NCBI RefSeq assembly: GCF_020531915.1
Contig: NZ_JAJAVG010000008.1
Span: 372,001 to 436,000, forward strand
DNA length: 64,000 nucleotides
Origin: Methylovorus mays
GTDB lineage: Bacteria > Pseudomonadota > Gammaproteobacteria > Burkholderiales > Methylophilaceae
Direction of reading: 5' to 3'
How positions within the stretch are numbered: position 1 is the first letter of the stretch; each line of letters begins with the position of its first letter. Of this stretch, positions 27,025 through 35,869 are shown piece by piece. The translations under genes and the position numbers were made by a program. A model generated the notes under the pieces. The model saw nothing but the letters and a program-made list of their open reading frames with translations, had not been told where the DNA came from and ran no database searches.

Positions 27025-28445
27025 ACAAGCACAGCCTGAAACTCAGCTTGCTGGCAACAGCGCTGGTGCTGGCCGGATGCTCCACCGCCAAGCCGCCGGA
27101 GCAGATCAACCTGCAACTGCCAAACCAGTATCGCGAAACCGCGCAGCTGGATGGCGCCTGGCAAGCAGGCAACCCGGCCGACCACATTGACCGTGGCGCC
27201 TGGTGGACGGTGTTTAACGATACCGAGCTGAATAACCTGATCGAAGCGGCTACCGAAAGCAGCCCGACACTGGCCATCGCGCTGGCGCGGGTAAAAGAAG
27301 CCCGCGCCAATGCCGGCGTGGTCGACGCTGATCGCAAGTTCCAGCTGAATGGCGGCGTGGGCCCCACCCGCCAGCGCGATCCGGATACATCGGCCAATAC
27401 CGAGTGGCGCGCCCAGGTAAATGCCTCGTATGAGGTAGACCTGATCGGCCGCCTGTCTGACCAGAGCCGCGCCGCCCGCCTGGATGCGCAAGGCCAGGAG
27501 GCCGCCTATCGCTCGGTATTGCTGGCGCTGCAGGCCGATATTGCCCAGCAATATTTCACGCTGCGCGCACTGGATTCGGAGCTGGAGATTCTGCGCAAGA
27601 CCATAGACCTGCGTCAGGAAGAGCTGCGCATGGTGCAGCGACGCTTTGACCTCGGCGATATCGGCGAGCTTGACCTTGCCAAGGCCAAAACCGAGCTGGC
27701 CACTGTGCAAGCCGAACAGGAGTCGGTCGTGCGCAACCGCGCGCAGCAAGACCACGCGCTCGCCATTCTGTTGGGCAAAACCCCGGCCGAATTCACCCTG
27801 GCTGCAGCGCCCTTGCAACTCAACGTAGTGCAGGTGCCGGTTGGCCTGCCATCACAATTGCTGGAGCGTCGCCCGGACATTGCCCAGGCACAACGTGCGC
27901 TTGCCGCCGCCAGTGCCCGCGTGGGTGCAGCCAAGGCCGCGTTCTTCCCACGGCTGGTGCTCACCGGCACCGGCGGTTACGAGTCGGACGAACTGCATGA
28001 GCTGTTCAAATGGTCCAGCCGCAGCTGGTTGCTCGGCCCTCTGGTCGGCACCGCGCTCACGCTGCCCATCCTCGATGGCGGCCGCAACAAAGCCAACCTG
28101 TCACGCGCCGATGCCGTTTATGAACGCGAAGTCGCCAACTACCGGCAACAAGTGCTCGTCGGCTTTCAGGAAGTGGAAAACAACCTGAGCGGCCTGCGCA
28201 CGCTGGACCGGCAGATCGACTACCAGCGCCAGGCTATCGCCTCCGCCAGCGTCGCCGAGCGCCTCGCCAACACCCGCTACAAAAACGGCTCCGCCAGCTA
28301 CTTTGAAGTCATCGACGCGCAACGCACCAGCCTCTCCGTGCAACGCGCCGAAGTGCAAACCGCCGGGCTCAGAATGCTGACGTCCGTGGGCTTGATACGG
28401 GCACTGGGTGGGGGATGGTCGGACACACCAGAAAAGTCCTCATGA
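27021..28445 (+). CDS. outer-membrane efflux lipoprotein, NodT/OprN-like
   Basis: A 474-residue outer-membrane factor. It has a lipoprotein signal peptide with lipobox Leu-Ala-Gly-Cys (Cys near 20), then the duplicated long-helix repeats of the TolC fold. It completes a MexEF-OprN-type tripartite pump. Its start is coupled to the pump gene through ATGA. A strong terminator follows at 28467. Confidence 0.93.
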   Translation: MNKHSLKLSLLATALVLAGCSTAKPPEQINLQLPNQYRETAQLDGAWQAGNPADHIDRGAWWTVFNDTELNNLIEAATESSPTLAIALARVKEARANAGVVDADRKFQLNGGVGPTRQRDPDTSANTEWRAQVNASYEVDLIGRLSDQSRAARLDAQGQEAAYRSVLLALQADIAQQYFTLRALDSELEILRKTIDLRQEELRMVQRRFDLGDIGELDLAKAKTELATVQAEQESVVRNRAQQDHALAILLGKTPAEFTLAAAPLQLNVVQVPVGLPSQLLERRPDIAQAQRALAAASARVGAAKAAFFPRLVLTGTGGYESDELHELFKWSSRSWLLGPLVGTALTLPILDGGRNKANLSRADAVYEREVANYRQQVLVGFQEVENNLSGLRTLDRQIDYQRQAIASASVAERLANTRYKNGSASYFEVIDAQRTSLSVQRAEVQTAGLRMLTSVGLIRALGGGWSDTPEKSS

Positions 28446-28466
28446 TGTAAACGGACTGATGTAAAA

Positions 28467-28504
28467 ACAAAGGTGCAAGAGACTGACGTTTCTTGCACCT
28501 TTGT
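28467..28504. terminator. bidirectional intrinsic terminator
   Basis: A perfect 14-bp stem (28467-28480 with 28491-28504) around a 10-nt loop, followed by CTTTTTT on the plus strand. It closes the efflux operon and faces the end of the convergent AraC-type gene. Confidence 0.88.
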
Positions 28505-28520
28505 CTTTTTTACAACGGCT

Positions 28521-29387
28521 CTATTTCAATGGCAGATAGATGTCGGTTATCAAGTCGGCTTCAGGCGTCTCCGGCAACAGATTCACGTAATGAAAATAAA
28601 GCGGAAAATCACGCAGTTCCTCACCACTCTCTGGCAACCACTCCCGGTACAAGGGATAAATACTTTCCCCAATCCGCGTATGCGAGCCATGGTGCCGGAC
28701 TCTTGCACAACGTCCACCCGGAATAGACTTCATCACAATCGCTTGTTCATTCACTGCGATATCGGTTTTGATTTCCCCGGCAATATCAAAGCGAAATTCT
28801 GAGGGCTCCGTCGTATCGGGGTTGTCATATGCAATACCAAATGTCCTGGAGCTGTTTTTAGGGGAAGACCCCGTCTGTTTGCGCCACGCAATGAAATCCC
28901 CAACAGAATGATTCAATTTATCGGGTGCGCCGCGATGCTCCTTTACGGCAATCATCGTCGTTTCAACATTCACAATCTCGACCTGCATTATTTTATTTCC
29001 TTCTGGTAATCGGAAGCTGTAGACCGCATGCCAGGCTTCCCAATCAGGATTCTTCCTGAACGCGGATGGGGATAGCCCAAAGATATTACCGAAGGCACGG
29101 GTAAAGGATTCCGGAGTTTCAAACCCGGCATTTAAGGCGATGTCGATAATTTTGACCTTTGCATCAAACGCCAGTTGATAAGACGCGTGGCGCAGACGCA
29201 GCAGCAAAATATACCGGGCAACGGTAATACCGATGTAATCGCCAAATTGCCGGTGGAAATGGAATCTGGAAAACCCCGCGATATCGCATAAAGCATCCAT
29301 GCTCAAAGATTGATCCAGGTGCTGCTCAATGTGATCAAGCACCTTTTGAAATCTCATTGCATACACTTCTGCCCTGCGTTGACTCAT
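28521..29387 (-). CDS. AraC-family regulator with GyrI-like effector domain
   Basis: A 288-residue regulator with an N-terminal pair of AraC helix-turn-helix motifs (about 10-105; the His-Phe-His-Arg-Gln-Phe and Pro-Glu-Ser-Phe-Thr-Arg-Ala-Phe signatures) followed by a GyrI-like/Bac_rhamnosid-type small-molecule domain (about 125-288), as in Rob/SoxS-like drug-sensing activators. ATG 29387, with CGGAG upstream, is chosen over the frame to 29492, which would cross a degenerate REP repeat. It is convergent with the pump operon. Regulation of drug export is plausible but not shown. Confidence 0.88.
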   Translation of the reverse strand: MSQRRAEVYAMRFQKVLDHIEQHLDQSLSMDALCDIAGFSRFHFHRQFGDYIGITVARYILLLRLRHASYQLAFDAKVKIIDIALNAGFETPESFTRAFGNIFGLSPSAFRKNPDWEAWHAVYSFRLPEGNKIMQVEIVNVETTMIAVKEHRGAPDKLNHSVGDFIAWRKQTGSSPKNSSRTFGIAYDNPDTTEPSEFRFDIAGEIKTDIAVNEQAIVMKSIPGGRCARVRHHGSHTRIGESIYPLYREWLPESGEELRDFPLYFHYVNLLPETPEADLITDIYLPLK

Positions 29388-29465
29388 GTTGGCTCCGTTC
29401 TCCACAAACCGAACTATGCCCAAGATGTTGGGCGAAAACCTGACCGAAATTGCTAATTCAGTCTT

Positions 29466-29498
29466 TAGGTGGGCTGACAATAGGAGGCTCAACGGTGA
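29466..29498 (+). repeat. degenerate REP-like element
   Basis: The segment beginning TAGGTGGGCTGAC and ending GGCTCAACGGTGAA lines up with the intact element at 34617-34647, with one missing T and several substitutions. The arms no longer pair fully. It lies between the AraC gene and hsdR. Confidence 0.5.
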
Positions 29499-29517
29499 AT
29501 GGTCGTTGCAATTAAAT

Positions 29518-29544
29518 GTTGGGCCTCATCCTTCTGCCCAACCT
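29518..29544 (-). repeat. REP-like element at the hsdR end of the restriction island
   Basis: GTTGGGC at 29518-29524 pairs with GCCCAAC at 29536-29542, followed by CT as in the reverse copy at 34671. Its loop differs from the other copies. It stands about 100 nt past the hsdR stop. Confidence 0.6.
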
Positions 29545-29641
29545 GATGTGACTATTTGCTTTTGTATTGACCCCATATTTAAAAACCAAAGACCAGATTG
29601 ACGATAGCCAGGGGAATCATCTGGCGATGGGGAATGTTGAA

Positions 29642-32600
29642 TCAAGGCGCAAGACTAGAAGCAATCATTTCTGCTTGCTTTAATACTGTTTCTGTCGCCA
29701 ATAACTCCATATCCGGTGGATAACCAAACTGCCGTAATGTCCGCTTAACCATCACCTTGAGCTTGGCTTTGACGTTTTCCTTGATGGTCCAGTCTAGCGT
29801 CGCATTTTCACGTACACGCTGAGTCAACACCACCGCCAGCTCACGCAGCTTGTCCTGTTGCATAAGTTCTCGCGCACTGTCGTTATTAGCCACTGCGGTG
29901 TAAAAGGCAAACTCCACCGGGCTCAATTTCATACGCTCGGCTTCGTTATCGCCATGTACGATTTCCTTGCTGATGCGTATCAACTCATCCATCAATTCAG
30001 CGGCGGTTAAAATTTTGTTCTGATATTTCTTAATCGCCGCTTGCAGCATTTCCATCAGGCTTCGGCTTTGTACCAGATTGGTTTTTTGGCGGACCTTGAT
30101 TTCATCATTGAGCAGTTTTTTCAACACTTCCAGCGCGATATTTTTGTGCTCGTGATTCTTCAGTTCCAGCAAAAACTCATCACTCAGGATCGATATATCC
30201 GGCTTTTTAATGCCTGCGGCATCAAACACATCAATCACCTGCTCACTCACCAGTGCTTGATCAATCACCTGCCGAATCGTGGTTTCAATCTCCTCATTAC
30301 TTTTACCCTCACCCGTCGCATCAAACTTGGCGAGCCGTGCTTTCACCGCCTGAAAAAACGCCACCTCATCCTTCACCGCAATGGCGCGCTCATGCGGGAT
30401 AGCAATGGCAAACGCCTGCGAGAGCAAAGTCACTTCATTGATATACCGCTTTTTGCCATCGTCCAGCCCAAGAATATGCTCTTCGGCAGCCAAAATCAGG
30501 GATAGCTTTTTTGAAGTGTCAGCAGAGAAATACAGCTGATAATCAAAGCCATGATAAAACTGTTGCAGGACTTCCAGTTTTTCATCCATTAAACCAATCG
30601 CCTGCTCTTGCGCAATCGCAGGATCACCTTTACCGCCTGCGTCAGAATAAAACGAGAGCGCATGTTTCAAATCAGCGGCAATGCCCAGATAATCCACCAC
30701 CAGGCCTGCCGGCTTGTCTTTATATACCCGGTTCACCCGTGCAATTGCCTGCATCAGGTTATGGCCTTTCATCGGTTTGTCGATGTACAGGGTATGCATG
30801 CTTGGCGCATCAAACCCGGTGAGCCACATATCACGCACAATCACCAGTTGCAGGGGGTCGTTGGGGTCTTTCATACGGTCTGCCAGCACGCGGCGCTGCT
30901 GCTTGGTCGTATGATGTGCCGCCAGTGCCGCCCCATCACTTGAGGCCGCTGTCATCACCACTTTAATCACACCCTGGTTCAGGTCTGACGCATGCCATTC
31001 TGGCTTAAGCTTGATAATCTCATCATACAAAGCAACCGCAATCCGCCGCGACATGCTCACGATCATGCCCTTGCCTTTAAACACCTCCTGCCGCTGCTCA
31101 AAATGGCTAACGATGTCGCGCGCAATATTGGCAATGCGTTGCTGGCTGCCAATCAAGGCCTCAATTTGAGTCCAGCGAGCTTTGGCTTTTTGTGTTTCCG
31201 TCAGCTCATCCTGTTCCAGCTCTTCATCCAGCTCAGCCACCAGTCTGCGGCCCTCATCAGACAAGGTCACTTTAGCCAGGCGACTTTCGTAGTAAATCTT
31301 GACCGTGGCACCGTCTTCCACCGCCTGCGCGATGTCATAAATATCTACATAATTGCCAAACACCGCAGGCGTATTCACGTCTGTGCCTTCAATCGGCGTG
31401 CCGGTAAAGCCCAGATACGTCGCATTGGGCAAAGCATCTCGCATGTACTTGGCAAAGCCATACACAATCTTTTGCCCAACCACCTCACCGGCATCATCCC
31501 GTTCTTCCACCGTTTTGGCTCTAAAGCCATATTGGGTGCGGTGCGCTTCATCGGCAATCACCACAATATTGCGTCGCTCAGAGAGCATGTCGTAAACATT
31601 GCCCGACTCCGGCTGAAACTTTTGTATGGTGGTAAAAATCACGCCACCTGCGGCCACTTTCAGCAGGTCTTTGAGCATCTGGCGGTCTTCAGCCTGTATC
31701 GGTGCCTGCCGCAACAATTGTTTGGAGGCGGCAAAGGTATCAAACAACTGATCATCCAGATCATTGCGATCAGTGATAACGACAATGGTCGGGTTATCCA
31801 GCGCCAGCACAATCTTGCCGGTATAAAACACCATGCTCAGTGATTTGCCACTGCCCTGTGTGTGCCACACCACCCCGGCCTTGCGGTCCCCCGCCGGTTG
31901 GCTATGCACCCCAGGCATGCCATAACTGGCCGGACTTTGTTCCACGCCAGGGCTATGTGCTGCTGCGCGCAAGGTTGAAGCCACGGCGGCATTTACCGCG
32001 TAATACTGGTGATATGCCGCCAGCTTTTTCACCGTGCTGATGCTGATCTGTTTGCTGACGGGGTCTTCTTTGGAGGATTTTTCAAACACAATAAAGTGGC
32101 GTATCACGTCCAGCAGGGTAGCCTTGTTCAGCATGCCGCTAATTAGCGTTTCCAGTTGCCCCGTCAAATTGCTGGCTTCGGTTTTGCCGTCGGCACTTTT
32201 CCACGCCAGATAACGGCTAAAGTCTGCTGAAATCGAACCCGCCTTCGCTTCCAACCCATCTGAAATGACATTAAAGGCGTTATAGGTAAATAAGCCGGGA
32301 ATGGTGGATTTGTAGGTGCCGATTTGCTCATAAGCGGTTTTCACCGTGGCGTTTTCATCCGCCGGGTTTTTCAGCTCCAGCACCACCAGCGGCAAGCCAT
32401 TCACAAACAGAATCACATCGGGACGTTTGTTCTGATTGTTTTCAATAATGGTGAACTGGTTCGCCACCACAAATTCGTTGTTGTCGATATTTTCAAAATC
32501 CACCAACCAGACCAGATCGCCGCGTGAGCTGCCTTCTTTCTGATAGCTCACATTCACGCCTTCCGTCAGCAAGCGGTGAAAGGCCTCATTGTTGGCAAGC

Positions 32601-32884
32601 ATCTCCGGCGAGTTAATGCGCAGTATGGTATTGATCGCCTCGTCCAGGGAGGCAGGTGGCAGGGTTGGGTTGATGCGGGCAATGGCATTGCGCAGTCGCT
32701 TTGTAAGTAAGACCTCGGCAAAGCTTTCTCGCTCCGGGCTTGCGCCATACCCTAGGGCACCCTCTCTGGCACCGCCATTCACCTTGTCTGGCGCGATATC
32801 AGGGGCATACACATAGTCAAAACCCAGCGCTTGCAAGCGTTCAATCGCTAAGGTTTCAATGGCTGACTCTGTGAGTTTATGCAT
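29642..32884 (-). CDS. hsdR: type I restriction enzyme, restriction and translocation subunit HsdR
   Basis: A 1080-residue motor/nuclease subunit. It has an N-terminal PD-(D/E)xK nuclease (Asp then Leu-Glu-Leu-Lys near 195-215), Walker A Gly-Ser-Gly-Lys-Ser near 345, a DEAH box (Asp-Glu-Ala-His-Arg) near 455, helicase motifs to about 750 and a C-terminal assembly region. It cuts unmodified DNA after ATP-driven translocation, in complex with HsdM and HsdS. ATG 32884 begins a normal N-terminus, 7 nt after the rhuM stop; the 13-codon extension to 32923 lies inside rhuM. No frameshift is visible, so restriction should be functional. Confidence 0.95.
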   Translation of the reverse strand: MHKLTESAIETLAIERLQALGFDYVYAPDIAPDKVNGGAREGALGYGASPERESFAEVLLTKRLRNAIARINPTLPPASLDEAINTILRINSPEMLANNEAFHRLLTEGVNVSYQKEGSSRGDLVWLVDFENIDNNEFVVANQFTIIENNQNKRPDVILFVNGLPLVVLELKNPADENATVKTAYEQIGTYKSTIPGLFTYNAFNVISDGLEAKAGSISADFSRYLAWKSADGKTEASNLTGQLETLISGMLNKATLLDVIRHFIVFEKSSKEDPVSKQISISTVKKLAAYHQYYAVNAAVASTLRAAAHSPGVEQSPASYGMPGVHSQPAGDRKAGVVWHTQGSGKSLSMVFYTGKIVLALDNPTIVVITDRNDLDDQLFDTFAASKQLLRQAPIQAEDRQMLKDLLKVAAGGVIFTTIQKFQPESGNVYDMLSERRNIVVIADEAHRTQYGFRAKTVEERDDAGEVVGQKIVYGFAKYMRDALPNATYLGFTGTPIEGTDVNTPAVFGNYVDIYDIAQAVEDGATVKIYYESRLAKVTLSDEGRRLVAELDEELEQDELTETQKAKARWTQIEALIGSQQRIANIARDIVSHFEQRQEVFKGKGMIVSMSRRIAVALYDEIIKLKPEWHASDLNQGVIKVVMTAASSDGAALAAHHTTKQQRRVLADRMKDPNDPLQLVIVRDMWLTGFDAPSMHTLYIDKPMKGHNLMQAIARVNRVYKDKPAGLVVDYLGIAADLKHALSFYSDAGGKGDPAIAQEQAIGLMDEKLEVLQQFYHGFDYQLYFSADTSKKLSLILAAEEHILGLDDGKKRYINEVTLLSQAFAIAIPHERAIAVKDEVAFFQAVKARLAKFDATGEGKSNEEIETTIRQVIDQALVSEQVIDVFDAAGIKKPDISILSDEFLLELKNHEHKNIALEVLKKLLNDEIKVRQKTNLVQSRSLMEMLQAAIKKYQNKILTAAELMDELIRISKEIVHGDNEAERMKLSPVEFAFYTAVANNDSARELMQQDKLRELAVVLTQRVRENATLDWTIKENVKAKLKVMVKRTLRQFGYPPDMELLATETVLKQAEMIASSLAP

Positions 32885-32891
32885 GCTTAAT

Positions 32892-33914
32892 TTACTTTTT
32901 GTCTTTTTTTGCCACATCTGCAAGCTGATTAAAATAATCTGCTTCTGCCTGCTTTTCTTTTAAAGCGCGTCTTGATTCCGCAAACTTATCATATTCCAAC
33001 GTCGCTTTAGCCTCCGCCTGCTTTTTACTCACGCGCCCAGCATTATTTAAAACCGCTCTATCGTTAAAGCGCAAAAAGTCATCCAGCTTATCTGACCAAT
33101 CCTGCATAAATACCTGCTTACGCCTTGTTGCCTGGTCTTCTGCAAAATCGAGCCACATGGTGACGATGCGGTTTAGCTCACTCACTTCATTCTCGGCAAG
33201 ATAATTTTTAGCAATCATCACATCGGTTTTGCGCACCTCATCTTTTTGCCAAGTATTCAAGCCCATATTCGGTTTGGCATGGTCAGCCCTGCTTGCAATC
33301 AACTCAGCCGCCGTCATCCCGGTGGCAGCAAAATGCAACTTGTTTTGAATCACACTAAAGAACCTCGTCGTTTCAGCCAGCGTGGGCGCATAGTCTGCCG
33401 CCAATGCAAAAATCTCCCGTACACGCAGATACATACGCCGCTCGCTCGCACGTATATCACGCACGCGCTCCAGCATTTCAGCAAAATAATCTGGTACAAC
33501 AGACTGACCAACGGGGGGATTTTTCAGCCGCTCATCATCCATCACAAAACCTTTAATGATGAACGTTTTTAATTGTTGCGTAGCCCAGATTCTAAAGCGG
33601 GTGGCTATAACACTTTTAACGCGATAGCCAACGGAAATCACCATATCCAGATTGTACGTATCCAACTCTCGCTCTACTTGTCGTTGCCCCTCCTGGCGAA
33701 CCCACAAGGATTTCTTGTGAGTTGCACTTTGCAACAACTCACCCTCCTCATAAATGTTTTGAATATGCAAACTTATGTTTTGCTGAGTGGTTTGAAACAA
33801 CTCCGCCATTTGGCTTTGCGTCATCCAAAGAGTCTCATTTTCCAAACGCGTTTCGAGACGGATTTTTCCATCTTCGCTTTGGTAAATAATCATTTCAGAT
33901 TGGCTACTCGTCAT
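32892..33914 (-). CDS. RhuM-family protein
   Basis: A 340-residue protein of the RhuM family, first described in Salmonella pathogenicity island 3. The N-terminal half carries a helix-turn-helix-like stretch (about 30-60) and the family core with Asp-Met-Val-Ile-Ser-Val-Gly-Tyr-Arg-Val near 90-100. The C-terminal part is helical and charged, ending in a Lys-rich tail. Its biochemical role is unknown. It is often found inside or beside restriction and defence loci, as here between hsdS and hsdR, 7 nt from the hsdR start. An antiphage or regulatory accessory role is inferred. Confidence 0.85.
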   Translation of the reverse strand: MTSSQSEMIIYQSEDGKIRLETRLENETLWMTQSQMAELFQTTQQNISLHIQNIYEEGELLQSATHKKSLWVRQEGQRQVERELDTYNLDMVISVGYRVKSVIATRFRIWATQQLKTFIIKGFVMDDERLKNPPVGQSVVPDYFAEMLERVRDIRASERRMYLRVREIFALAADYAPTLAETTRFFSVIQNKLHFAATGMTAAELIASRADHAKPNMGLNTWQKDEVRKTDVMIAKNYLAENEVSELNRIVTMWLDFAEDQATRRKQVFMQDWSDKLDDFLRFNDRAVLNNAGRVSKKQAEAKATLEYDKFAESRRALKEKQAEADYFNQLADVAKKDKK

Positions 33915-33950
33915 GTTTATCGACTTTTAGAAATTATTTATAGTTTAACT

Positions 33951-33981
33951 TGTAGGTTGGGCTGACTTCAGGAAGCCCAAC
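33951..33981 (+). repeat. REP-like element between RAYT gene and rhuM
   Basis: TGTAGGTTGGGCT leads into a hairpin of 8 bp (GTTGGGCT at 33956-33963 with AGCCCAAC at 33974-33981). It lies downstream of the RAYT gene stop (33996) on the coding strand. Confidence 0.85.
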
Positions 33982-33995
33982 ATCCACCACACAAA

Positions 33996-34523
33996 TCAAC
34001 GCTCACCACCCGCTTCTATATTCACCATGCTATCGCCCCAATCTGCTGACAAAATCTCTCGCTCAACATATTTGTGAAACGTTGAAAACGGCCAATCAAT
34101 CACTCGGCGCACATACCCATGCTTCACAGGGTTGTAATGAATATAATCCACATGCCGTTCAAAATCGTTTTCATCCCGGATGCAATGCTCCCAATACCGG
34201 CGTTGCCAAATACCACGCTCACGTTTTGCTAGGCGGCTGGCGCGTATCGTTTCAGTTTTAGCCATACGCCGCGAAAACCCCGCTTTAATCAAACTCCACC
34301 GCATGGGGAAATCCACATCATCGTGCGGCAAACGCCAAATCGCATGCAAATGTTCGGGTAACACCACCATTGCCTCAATCACAAACGGGTGCGCCTGCTT
34401 TACCTGCTGCATCACCTCGCGCAAGACATCAATATGGCGCGTGAGTAAATCGGCTTTTCTATCCGCCAAATTCACCGTAAAAAAATAAGTGCCGCCTGCC
34501 ACATCTGCCCGTCGATAACGCAA
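33996..34523 (-). CDS. REP-associated tyrosine transposase (RAYT, Y1/HUH family)
   Basis: A 175-residue single-domain HUH nuclease. It has His-Leu-His near 60-62 (within Pro-Glu-His-Leu-His) and a candidate catalytic Tyr in the His-Tyr-Asn-Pro-Val-Lys-His-Gly-Tyr segment near 131-139. The TTG at 34523 is the start, with GGAGGT 6 nt upstream; no in-frame ATG exists there. RAYTs are domesticated IS200-type transposases that act on REP hairpins. Here REP-like hairpins sit immediately on both sides, supporting the assignment. It is inserted between hsdS and rhuM. Confidence 0.88.
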   Translation of the reverse strand: MRYRRADVAGGTYFFTVNLADRKADLLTRHIDVLREVMQQVKQAHPFVIEAMVVLPEHLHAIWRLPHDDVDFPMRWSLIKAGFSRRMAKTETIRASRLAKRERGIWQRRYWEHCIRDENDFERHVDYIHYNPVKHGYVRRVIDWPFSTFHKYVEREILSADWGDSMVNIEAGGER

Positions 34524-34550
34524 AACATGACCTCCAAATTTTCCTCATTT

Positions 34551-34580
34551 TGTAGGTTGGGCAGAGGAACGAAGCCCAAC
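34551..34580 (+). repeat. REP-like element upstream of the RAYT gene (copy 1)
   Basis: TGTAGGTTGGGC followed by GCCCAAC at 34574-34580, a 7-bp stem, then GGTTAAC. Same strand sense as copies at 33951 and 34617. Confidence 0.85.
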
Positions 34581-34616
34581 GGTTAACCCAAACCGTATCA
34601 CCCAACACCCTGCATT

Positions 34617-34647
34617 TGTAGGTTGGGCTGACATTTGGAAGCCCAAC
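34617..34647 (+). repeat. REP-like element upstream of the RAYT gene (copy 2)
   Basis: TGTAGGTTGGGCTGAC at 34617 with GCCCAACGGTTAAC from 34641. It shares its 5' half with the copy at 33951 and its 3' tail with the copy at 34551. Confidence 0.85.
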
Positions 34648-34670
34648 GGTTAACGTATGTGTCATTGTCT

Positions 34671-34695
34671 GTTGGGCTTTTCAGCCCAACCTACG
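34671..34695 (-). repeat. inverted REP-like element supplying the hsdS stop codon
   Basis: GTTGGGC at 34671-34677 pairs with GCCCAAC at 34684-34690; read on the minus strand it starts GTAGGTTGGGCTGA. With the copy at 34617 it forms a head-to-head pair like a BIME. The TAG of GTAGGTT is the hsdS stop codon (34693-34691). Confidence 0.85.
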
Positions 34696-35869
34696 AGTTA
34701 ACCCTTACCTCTCCGCTCATCAGCTTGGGGAGCAAGTTATCACGGAGTTTTTCTAGGGTTTGGATTTGCTTTTTATTGTTATTTATTTTTATAAGCATTG
34801 GTTTTGTTAGGCTATTAAACTCAACTACCAAGTGCTCTGGCAATTTGGGAAAATCCAAAGCCTTGAGATTGCCTTGATTAATTTTTGGCTGAACAGCGCC
34901 AGTGACTATTTCATCAATGTTTTTCTTTGATAAATAGTTCCAAATTAAAAAATTGCTATAAGGTGGTTTTGCCTTTAATACATGCGTGTGGTTATTTACC
35001 CAGAATTTACCAGTTGCATATTGCAACACTGGAAACCCCTCATCGGTTCTAACTGTGCCATCCTCGCCCATTAAAATGTATTCACCATCAAAAATGTAGT
35101 CATTGATGTAATCCATTATTTGCGCGGCACCATAATAGGGATATAAAACACCACCTTTCTTTTTATCTCTTTCCATTTTTGAAAGTGGTATTCGCATATT
35201 ATCAAAGATTTCCACAACCTCACCGAGCGTACCATCCTCCCAATCCTCCTGCACTTCTTCTACAAACCACTGTCTAAAAAGCGTTTCGGCCATGCGTTCT
35301 AGGGTGGTGTTTTGGCGGTGGAGCAGGTCGATTTTGTCATCCAAACTGCTGAGGACTGAGGCGATGGCTTTTTGTTCTTCGGGGCATGGCAATGAAATTG
35401 GAATTTGCTCAATATCCGTTTTGGATATGTTGGCTTGATTCGCGCTACCTGATGATTGACTAGCTAAATATTGATGTGTATTTTTATCAATTAAAAAGTA
35501 ATAAATAAAATCTTGCGCTAAAAGACTTTCATCTTTTGTCACAATTTTCGCTACTCGTTGGTTAAGTAACGCTTTTTCATTTAGTTTGTATCGTGATGCA
35601 ATTCCGACAACTTGTGACTCTGCTTGCGGGTGGTTACCAGTCAGTGCAATTAGTACGTCTTTGTTTTCAACTAAATACTTAGATAATGAAGCATCGAAAA
35701 TATGATGTTGCGCGCCATTTAAATGAACATTTCCATTTGCTACATTCTTGATTTTAATTATGGGTAATGTTTCGCTTGTCCCTGCATCAAGAAAATTTGA
35801 TGATTTAAAAGCGTATCCATTGATTACATTAATGTAATCGCCAAAGTAAGTTTCAAGCCATTCACTCAC
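34691..35869 (-). CDS. hsdS: type I restriction-modification specificity subunit HsdS
   Basis: A 392-residue target-recognition subunit with two target-recognition domains (about 1-150 and 205-345) separated by the conserved helical region containing Glu-Glu-Gln-Lys-Ala-Ile-Ala near 165. A second conserved helix lies at the C-terminus (Leu-Leu-Pro-Lys-Leu-Met-Ser-Gly-Glu). Length is normal for the family. The ATG overlaps the hsdM stop (ATGA at 35866-35869). The gene is much more AT-rich than its neighbours, typical of exchanged recognition domains. Its stop codon comes from a REP-like repeat. Confidence 0.93.
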   Translation of the reverse strand: MSEWLETYFGDYINVINGYAFKSSNFLDAGTSETLPIIKIKNVANGNVHLNGAQHHIFDASLSKYLVENKDVLIALTGNHPQAESQVVGIASRYKLNEKALLNQRVAKIVTKDESLLAQDFIYYFLIDKNTHQYLASQSSGSANQANISKTDIEQIPISLPCPEEQKAIASVLSSLDDKIDLLHRQNTTLERMAETLFRQWFVEEVQEDWEDGTLGEVVEIFDNMRIPLSKMERDKKKGGVLYPYYGAAQIMDYINDYIFDGEYILMGEDGTVRTDEGFPVLQYATGKFWVNNHTHVLKAKPPYSNFLIWNYLSKKNIDEIVTGAVQPKINQGNLKALDFPKLPEHLVVEFNSLTKPMLIKINNNKKQIQTLEKLRDNLLPKLMSGEVRVNS

